The position numbers and the translations under genes are program-made. The notes under the pieces are model-generated. The model did not search any database. It was not told the origin of the DNA and worked only from the letters and a program-made list of their open reading frames with translations. From Enterobacter sp. RHBSTW-00175 (GTDB lineage Bacteria; Pseudomonadota; Gammaproteobacteria; Enterobacterales; Enterobacteriaceae), in NCBI RefSeq assembly GCF_013927005.1, contig NZ_CP055930.1, forward strand, positions 4,712,001 through 4,776,000: 64,000 bases of DNA, in the 5' to 3' direction. Positions 58,822-64,000 of the stretch are shown piece after piece; position 1 is the first letter of the stretch; the number at the start of each line of letters is the position of its first letter.

Positions 58822-60786
58822 ATGCGCCTGCAATCCCATCATCTTGAACTTTTAAGCCCGGCCCGCGATGCCGCCATTGCCCGTGAAGCGATCCTTCACG
58901 GTGCCGATGCCGTCTACATTGGCGGCCCTGGCTTCGGTGCCCGCCATAACGCCAGCAACAGCCTGAGCGATATTGCCGAGCTGGTACCGTTCGCCCATCG
59001 CTACGGGGCGAAAGTGTTCGTGACCCTGAACACCATTCTTCATGATGATGAGCTGGAGCCTGCGCAGCGTCTGATAACTGACCTGTACCAGACCGGCGTT
59101 GATGCACTGATCGTCCAGGACATGGGCGTGCTGGAGCTGGATATTCCGCCGATTGAGCTACACGCCAGTACCCAGTGCGACATCCGCACGGTAGAAAAGG
59201 CCAAATTCCTCTCCGACGTCGGTTTCTCCCAGATAGTGCTGGCGCGTGAGCTAAACCTGAACCAGATCCGCGATATCCACCAGGCCACAGACGCTACCAT
59301 TGAGTTCTTTATCCACGGTGCACTGTGCGTTGCCTATTCCGGGCAGTGTAATATCTCCCATGCCCAGACCGGGCGTAGCGCTAACCGTGGCGATTGCTCT
59401 CAGGCGTGCCGTCTGCCCTATACCCTGAAAGACGATCAGGGCCGCGTGGTGGCCTTTGAAAAACACCTGCTTTCCATGAAAGATAACGATCAGACCGCCA
59501 ACCTCGGTGCGCTGATCGACGCTGGCGTGCGCTCCTTCAAAATCGAAGGGCGTTACAAAGACATGAGCTACGTGAAAAACATCACCGCGCACTACCGTCA
59601 GATGCTGGATGCCATTATTGAAGATCGCGGTGACCTGGCGCGTGCGTCTGCCGGACGTACCGAGCACTTCTTTATCCCGTCGACAGATAAAACCTTCCAC
59701 CGCGGCAGCACCGATTACTTCGTGAATGCCCGTAAAGATGACATCGGTGCGTTCGATTCGCCGAAGTTTATCGGTCTGCCGGTAGGCAAGGTGCTGAAAG
59801 TGGCGAAAGATCATCTGGACGTGGAAGTGACGGAGCCGCTGGCGAACGGTGATGGTCTGAACGTGATGATCAAGCGTGAAGTGGTTGGTTTCCGTGCCAA
59901 CACTGTCGAAAAAACCGCTGAGAACCGTTATCGCGTATGGCCGAATGAGATGCCAGCCGATCTGTATAAAGCGCGTCCTGACGCAGCGCTTAACCGCAAC
60001 CTGGACCACAACTGGCAGCAGGCGTTACTGAAGACCTCCAGCGAGCGTCGCATTGCGGTAGATATTGAACTGGGTGGCTGGGAAGAGCAGCTGATCCTGA
60101 CCATGACCAGTGAAGATGGCGTCAGCGTGACCCATACCCTTGACGGCCAGTTTGAAGTCGCCAACAACGCGGAAAAAGCGCTGAACAACCTGAAGGATGG
60201 GGTGGCGAAGCTGGGGCAAACCCTTTACTACGCGCGTAATATCGACGTTAACCTGCCGGCAGCACTGTTTGTGCCAAATAGTCTGCTGAATCAGTTCCGT
60301 CGTGAAACGGCAGAAATGCTTGATGACGCGCGTCTGGTTAACTATCCACGCGGCAGCCGTAAAGCTGTTTCTGTGCCTGCGCCAGTCTATCCTGATTCGC
60401 ACTTATCCTTCCTCGCAAACGTCTACAACCATAAAGCCCGCGAGTTTTATCATCGCTATGGCGTGCAGCTGATTGACGCGGCGTATGAAGCGCATGAAGA
60501 GAAGGGCGATGTACCGGTGATGATCACCAAACACTGTCTGCGCTTTGCGTTTAACCTGTGCCCGAAACAGGCGAAGGGAAATATCAAAAGCTGGAAAGCG
60601 ACCCCTATGCAGCTGGTGAACGGGGACGAGGTGTTGACCCTGAAATTTGACTGCCGTCCTTGTGAGATGCACGTCATTGGTAAGATGAAAAACCACATCT
60701 TCAAAATGCCGCAGCCGGGCAGCATTGTCGCCTCTGTCAGCCCTGAAGATCTGATGAAAACCCTGCCAAAACGTAAAGGCAGTTAA
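58822..60786 (+). CDS. rlhA: 23S rRNA C2501 5-hydroxycytidine synthase RlhA (YdcP)
   Basis: The 654-residue protein of the U32 family matches YdcP/RlhA. The N-terminal TIM-barrel part has LELLSPARDAAIAREAILHGADAVYIGGPGFGAR. The cysteine cluster that probably holds an iron-sulfur centre is in YSGQCNISHA, GDCSQACRLPY and the late FDCRPCEMHV with FNLCPKQ. It hydroxylates C2501 near the ribosomal peptidyl-transferase centre, drawing on prephenate metabolism in E. coli. It is transcribed toward yncJ and ends directly at the yncJ stop on the other strand. Confidence 0.95.
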   Translation: MRLQSHHLELLSPARDAAIAREAILHGADAVYIGGPGFGARHNASNSLSDIAELVPFAHRYGAKVFVTLNTILHDDELEPAQRLITDLYQTGVDALIVQDMGVLELDIPPIELHASTQCDIRTVEKAKFLSDVGFSQIVLARELNLNQIRDIHQATDATIEFFIHGALCVAYSGQCNISHAQTGRSANRGDCSQACRLPYTLKDDQGRVVAFEKHLLSMKDNDQTANLGALIDAGVRSFKIEGRYKDMSYVKNITAHYRQMLDAIIEDRGDLARASAGRTEHFFIPSTDKTFHRGSTDYFVNARKDDIGAFDSPKFIGLPVGKVLKVAKDHLDVEVTEPLANGDGLNVMIKREVVGFRANTVEKTAENRYRVWPNEMPADLYKARPDAALNRNLDHNWQQALLKTSSERRIAVDIELGGWEEQLILTMTSEDGVSVTHTLDGQFEVANNAEKALNNLKDGVAKLGQTLYYARNIDVNLPAALFVPNSLLNQFRRETAEMLDDARLVNYPRGSRKAVSVPAPVYPDSHLSFLANVYNHKAREFYHRYGVQLIDAAYEAHEEKGDVPVMITKHCLRFAFNLCPKQAKGNIKSWKATPMQLVNGDEVLTLKFDCRPCEMHVIGKMKNHIFKMPQPGSIVASVSPEDLMKTLPKRKGS

Positions 60787-61017
60787 TTAACGAAAGTGAG
60801 TATCGGGTTTGCGTGATTTCTGCCAGTGATGGTGTTCGCGCAAGCCCTCTGCGGAATCCTCTGCCACGCTGCGTAGTTCGTCACTGTCGGCTTCATGACG
60901 AAGCTGATGGTCGACATTCTTCACCCATAAAAAGGTGTGCCCTTTGTGTCCCGCCATCAACTGACCCGAAAATAATGCGCAGATCAACATTATTGCTGAT
61001 AACCCTTTTCTAAACAT
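60787..61017 (-). CDS. yncJ: Small secreted protein YncJ
   Basis: The 76-residue product matches E. coli YncJ: a signal peptide (FRKGLSAIMLICALFSGQLMA) and the mature block GHKGHTFLWVKNVDHQLRHEADSDELR with a charged C terminus. It should be periplasmic. The role is unknown; E. coli yncJ has been linked to envelope stress (CpxR), an attribution from memory. ATG 61017 gives the family length; a longer frame begins 21 bases upstream. Confidence 0.9.
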   Translation of the reverse strand: MFRKGLSAIMLICALFSGQLMAGHKGHTFLWVKNVDHQLRHEADSDELRSVAEDSAEGLREHHHWQKSRKPDTHFR

Positions 61018-61132
61018 TATTTCACCGCTGAATGACATTTCACGGCTATGATGCAGATAGTTTTATTAAGTTATTATTCCGATGATCAAATTAACGCAAA
61101 GGGATTGTCAGTTTCTGTGGTAACCGGAAATA

Positions 61133-61157
61133 AAACAGGGGCATAACGCCCCTGTTT
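61133..61157 (-). terminator. Terminator after the His/Pro-rich gene
   Basis: On the minus strand AAACAGGGGC pairs with GCCCCTGTTT around GTTAT, followed by TATTTCC. It starts 2 bases past the coding sequence's stop. Confidence 0.85.
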
Positions 61158-61158
61158 A

Positions 61159-61464
61159 TTAATTACGCTGGTCTTGCGGTGGTAATGGTTTTTTACCGTC
61201 TTTTGGCGGTTGTTTACCGTCATTATGCTGCAGGCGTTTTCCGTTGTGTTCTGGTTTATCACCACGGTGCTGAGACTTATCGCCATTCATATTATGCTGC
61301 GATGTTTTACCTTCGTGCTGAGGTGGTTTGCCATCACGTGGAGGCTGTTTTTGATTGTGTTCAGTTGGCTGCTTTTCGAACGGCATAGGTGGTTTGTTAT
61401 CCGCAAACGCGTAAGACGACAGGCCCAGCACGATGACCGTAGCAAGTGTAGTGATGTTTTTCAT
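61159..61464 (-). CDS. Secreted His/Pro/Lys/Gln-rich repetitive protein, unknown
   Basis: The 101-residue product starts at ATG 61464 behind AAGGAAA and has a signal peptide (NITTLATVIVLGLSSYAFA). The mature part has almost no hydrophobic residues and consists of loose repeats around QH or EH followed by G/D and K (PPQHEGKTSQHNMNGDKSQH, RGDKPEHNGKRLQHNDGKQPP). It should be disordered in the periplasm. Many histidines suggest metal binding, but this is a guess. It is not recognised as an E. coli gene. Confidence 0.7.
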   Translation of the reverse strand: MKNITTLATVIVLGLSSYAFADNKPPMPFEKQPTEHNQKQPPRDGKPPQHEGKTSQHNMNGDKSQHRGDKPEHNGKRLQHNDGKQPPKDGKKPLPPQDQRN

Positions 61465-61791
61465 TTTGTTGTTTCCTTTCTCTTTGTTTAACGCCGCTGA
61501 TTTGAACACCGAAAAATGGAGAAAGTGTGGATGCGTACTGAGATTAAGAATCTGCCTGGATAACTTGAAAAGTTAGAGAGTAGATCAAGGAATAATCTGA
61601 AAAAATAGGCCTGGTATGATTCCGGATATAGGCGGTTAATTGAACAATTAAGCCCGTAGAATCAGGTCTGGGGGTGTAGTATCAATATAAATCTAAAAAA
61701 CCAACCATTTTTGGTAAATAAAGATAAATGAGGATTCAAGATAAATCTTATATAATGGCTTTCTTGTGGCTTAGGAATGGGATCTTCCAAA
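61465..61791. other. AT-rich intergenic region between divergent small secreted-protein genes
   Basis: These 327 bases lie between the His/Pro-rich gene and the gene at 61792 and should hold both promoters. A TATAAT at 61751-61756 lies 36 bases before the plus-strand gene, with no good -35 at the right distance. No repeat or RNA gene was recognised. Confidence 0.45.
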
Positions 61792-62169
61792 ATGAAAAAA
61801 TCACTCTCTGTGGCTATTGCGGTTTTCGCTGTAGCGGCAACAGCGTGTGCGAGTTACGCCTATAATAACAAACCTGACTTTATGGAATCTGCCGAATCCC
61901 GAGTGGGTTCATATCTGACCAGCGATTACGGTAAAGTTTCCTGCACCAGCATCCAGATTGACGAACAACGTTGGGAGCTGGATTGCCTGAATCAAAAACG
62001 CGGAAAAAGCTTCCAGTTTGCGGTCTATTCGGCAGAACAAGCTCCTTACGATGTTTCTCGCTCTTTCTATCTCGAAGCCATCAACGACGATGCAAAACAG
62101 AGCGCAAAACAGGGGTTGATGAAGTTTCTGCAAATCAACACTAAAGACGCGGACGTCACCCAGTCCTGA
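61792..62169 (+). CDS. Small secreted protein, unknown
   Basis: The 125-residue product starts at ATG 61792 with a signal peptide (KKSLSVAIAVFAVAATACASYA). The mature part has two cysteines (YGKVSCTSIQIDEQRWELDCLN) that could pair, then SFQFAVYSAEQAPYDVSRSFYLE. It should be periplasmic. I do not recognise the family. The leader has TATAAT 36 bases upstream, and a 134-base 3' stretch ends in a strong terminator. Confidence 0.75.
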   Translation: MKKSLSVAIAVFAVAATACASYAYNNKPDFMESAESRVGSYLTSDYGKVSCTSIQIDEQRWELDCLNQKRGKSFQFAVYSAEQAPYDVSRSFYLEAINDDAKQSAKQGLMKFLQINTKDADVTQS

Positions 62170-62328
62170 TCGTTAAGCAGGGTTAATTGCGTTGTTTAGC
62201 ATTTGTTGAGACGACCCGTGATAGGGTGATCGCAGTACACAACCCGTCATGGAATGGCGAGGATGTTGATACCTAAATACAAATCTATCCATGCAAGCAT
62301 TTACCGCCATTCAATGGCGGTTTTTTTT
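62170..62328 (+). other. Long 3' region ending in a strong terminator; possible small RNA
   Basis: After the stop at 62169 no gene follows for about 130 bases. Then ACCGCCAT (62303-62310) pairs with ATGGCGGT (62314-62321) around TCA, followed by eight Ts. Such a terminator far past the stop is compatible with a long 3' UTR or a Hfq-type small RNA processed from it or started within it. No known sRNA was recognised. Confidence 0.45.
62303..62328 (+). terminator. Rho-independent terminator
   Basis: An 8-base perfect stem with a 3-base loop and a run of eight Ts, between two converging genes. Confidence 0.93.
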
Positions 62329-62340
62329 GCCTGTCCGCCA

Positions 62341-63327
62341 TCAGGGCCGTTCAGATGAAAGGGCGAACTGTTTGCGATACTGCGCCGGAGAAAGCGCGAA
62401 ATGCTGGCGGAAATGGTGACGCAGCGTAGCCGCTTGCCCAAACCCGGTCTGTTCAGCAATGCTGTCGATGCTTAACCGGCTGTTTTCCAGATAATCTTTT
62501 GCCCGCAGTAGCCTTTCGTTGAGCAACCAGCGCGCGGGCGTTGTGCCTGTTGCGTCCTGAAAGCGGCGCAGAAAGGTGCGCTGGCTCATTCCCACGCGCT
62601 GCGAGAGTGAATCGACGCTGTGTGGCAGTGCCAAATGCTGATGAAGATAATCAAACAACTTGCCAAAACGCTGGCTTTCGCGCAGTTGCGCCACCGGGCG
62701 GTTCAACTGCTGCGTCTGCGAACCATCCCGATGAGGTGGAATGACAAGACGGCGGGCGACACGATTCGCCGCTTCCATGCCGTAGTCCCGGCGGACCACG
62801 TGCAGGCATAAATCAATGCCCGCCGCGCTGCCGGCGGAGGTCAGAAGATCCCCCTCATCCTGATACAGCACGTCTTCAACCACATCGATGGACGGGAAGC
62901 GGGATTTCAGCGTCTCAATATAGCGCCAGTGGGTTGTGGCGCGACGTCCGTCGAGTAACCCGGCGGCGGCCAGCACGAACACGCCGGAGCAGATAGACAT
63001 CACCTGGCACCCCCGGGCGCTGGCCTGGCGCAGCGCGTCGCACAGAGCCTCCGGCACCGGCGAGTCTACTCCTCGCCAGCCTGGCACAACGACCAGGTCG
63101 GCGTGTTCCAGCAAGCTGAGATTGCAGTCGGCCAGAATGCGGATCCCGCCGGTCGCACGAAGCTCACCTTCATCAACCGCCGCCACGGCAAAACGATACC
63201 AGTCGTCACCCATTTCGGGACGCGGAAGCCCGAAAATTTCAACCGCTACGCCAAATTCAAAGGTACACAGCCCGTCATAGGCCAGTACGACCACCCGTGG
63301 GGAGGAAAGCTGTCTTAACTTTGTCAT
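62341..63327 (-). CDS. FtrA-like regulator: DJ-1/PfpI domain plus AraC DNA-binding domain
   Basis: The 328-residue protein joins a glutamine-amidotransferase-like N-terminal domain (VVVLAYDGLCTFEFGVAVEIFGLPRPEM, with the nucleophile-elbow cysteine in VMSICSGVFVLAAAGLLDG) to a C-terminal AraC domain (SVDSLSQRVGMSQRTFLRRFQDATGTTPARWLLNERLLRAKDYLE). This is the FtrA/GlxA arrangement. Alternative starts at 63348 or 63360 add a few residues; ribosome sites are weak for all. It is divergent from a rhodanese gene, its likely target. Confidence 0.88.
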   Translation of the reverse strand: MTKLRQLSSPRVVVLAYDGLCTFEFGVAVEIFGLPRPEMGDDWYRFAVAAVDEGELRATGGIRILADCNLSLLEHADLVVVPGWRGVDSPVPEALCDALRQASARGCQVMSICSGVFVLAAAGLLDGRRATTHWRYIETLKSRFPSIDVVEDVLYQDEGDLLTSAGSAAGIDLCLHVVRRDYGMEAANRVARRLVIPPHRDGSQTQQLNRPVAQLRESQRFGKLFDYLHQHLALPHSVDSLSQRVGMSQRTFLRRFQDATGTTPARWLLNERLLRAKDYLENSRLSIDSIAEQTGFGQAATLRHHFRQHFALSPAQYRKQFALSSERP

Positions 63328-63421
63328 CTTTTTGCGGTTTTCTGGCATGAGCGGACGCATTCAGTGGAGGAATTTGTGGATAGAGTAGTGTTAACACAAA
63401 CACCTTAGAGGAGAAAGATTC

Positions 63422-63835
63422 ATGAATTATGTTACGGAATTTCCGGCAGCCGGGCCACAAGAAGCCGTTGCCCATTTTCTGCGTCGCCTGAGTGTGGAAA
63501 CAGACTGCGCCGATGTGCATCACGCCATGACCAATAACGATCAGGACTTTGTTTTGCTGCACGTGGTGGGCAAACCCGAGCAGTTTGCCCGTCGTCATGT
63601 TCCGGGCGCTATCCATTTGCCCTGGAGCCAGATCACAGCGGAGCGCATGGCGCAGTGGCCAGAAGACACGGTCTTTGTGGTCTATTGTGCCGGGCCGCAC
63701 TGTAACGGCGCCGACAGAGCCGCGCTGAAACTCGCCCGGCTGGGGTTGCCGGTAAAAATCATGCTCGGCGGGATCACCGGCTGGCAGGATGAAAACTTCG
63801 ACTTTGCCGGGCAAATTTCAGCGGTACTCGGCTGA
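63422..63835 (+). CDS. Single-domain rhodanese-like protein
   Basis: The 137-residue product has one rhodanese domain. Marks are FVLLHVVGKPEQFARRHVPGAIHLPW and the active-site loop with the catalytic cysteine in VVYCAGPHCNGADRAALKLA, followed by KIMLGGITGWQDENF. It should carry a persulfide sulfur in the cytoplasm. AGAGGAG lies 9 bases before ATG 63422. It is divergent from the FtrA-like regulator, a pairing that is common for this family. Confidence 0.9.
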   Translation: MNYVTEFPAAGPQEAVAHFLRRLSVETDCADVHHAMTNNDQDFVLLHVVGKPEQFARRHVPGAIHLPWSQITAERMAQWPEDTVFVVYCAGPHCNGADRAALKLARLGLPVKIMLGGITGWQDENFDFAGQISAVLG

Positions 63836-63905
63836 AGATGAATTTTTTTCAACACAGGTGAAATTTTCTCGTTTGTCGTGACGCGGCGGGTATGACATCT
63901 TTTTT

Positions 63906-63929
63906 GGACATTTAGACATCCAGAAGTCT
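63906..63929. promoter_or_regulatory. MetJ-like tandem met boxes
   Basis: Three adjacent octamers, GGACATTT, AGACATCC and AGAAGTCT, match the AGACGTCT met-box consensus at 5, 6 and 7 of 8 bases. They lie 64 bases before the start at 63993 and imply methionine control of that gene. Confidence 0.55.
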
Positions 63930-63992
63930 AAAAGTTCAAGAAATGAATTATCACTGTCGGCAATTATCTGCCGGCAGAAACAGGAGATTTCC

Positions 63993-64000
63993 ATGCAGCG
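63993..64000 (+). CDS. Start of a gene cut by the window edge
   Basis: ATG at 63993 follows CAGGAGA by a normal distance, and the first codons read Met-Gln-Arg-like before the edge. The upstream met boxes suggest a methionine-related product. The identity cannot be read. Confidence 0.5.

Noticed and set aside
61700..61760. PhoP-box-like AT repeats before the small secreted-protein gene
   Set aside because: The repeats do not match the hexamer consensus or spacing well enough.

Overview
The window looks like the chromosome of an Enterobacter-type member of the Enterobacteriaceae (Enterobacter, Lelliottia, Leclercia or Kosakonia are all possible). The main reason is the gene order azoR-hrpA-ydcF-aldA-gapC-cybB-trg-ydcI-ydcJ-opgD-rimL-ydcK-tehA-tehB-ydcO-ydcN-rlhA-yncJ. 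It matches the E. coli K-12 32-min region as I remember it, with accessory genes inserted and some differences: gapC is intact here, ydcH is absent, and a large exopolysaccharide operon is present. No rRNA, tRNA, CRISPR array, insertion sequence or prophage was seen.

Layout. 0-3.4 kb: a lipoprotein made of little more than a TolA-III-like domain, then a periplasmic molybdopterin-domain-like protein paired with a membrane GGDEF/EAL protein. 3.4-16.4 kb: one tightly packed minus-strand operon for a Wzx/Wzy-type, gum-like exopolysaccharide. It encodes an initiating sugar-phosphate transferase, an outer-membrane barrel, a short Wza/GumB-like lipoprotein, a Wzc-like copolymerase whose kinase P-loop has decayed, a flippase, a polymerase, three glycosyltransferases, a small membrane protein and a DUF4832 protein. 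16.8-19.6 kb: yajD, two small unknown genes, yaiL and an RluA-family paralogue. 19.7-34.4 kb: azoR, hrpA, a methyltransferase, ydcF, aldA, gapC, cybB with a coupled MHS-type transporter, an oxidoreductase/DeoR pair, and formaldehyde detoxification frmRA without frmB.

34.5-50.7 kb: a Trg chemoreceptor, a PQQ membrane dehydrogenase, ydcI, ydcJ, a carboxylesterase, a LysR regulator divergent from an aminotransferase and amino-acid binding protein pair, then opgD, rimL, ydcK and tehAB. 51-64 kb: pepT, an orphan DppA paralogue, a DUF3313 lipoprotein, an EamA exporter, an AraC regulator, ydcO/ydcN, rlhA, yncJ, small secreted proteins, an FtrA-like regulator divergent from a rhodanese, and the first codons of a gene behind a MetJ-like operator.

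How the genes may work together. The GGDEF/EAL pair lies next to the exopolysaccharide operon and is a natural candidate to control it, but that link is inferred from position only. Other groups rest on familiar logic: FrmR controlling FrmA, YdcN controlling YdcO, cAMP-CRP acting on aldA, and a flagellar sigma-28 promoter for trg. Functional calls come from family resemblance and visible motifs; no database search was possible.
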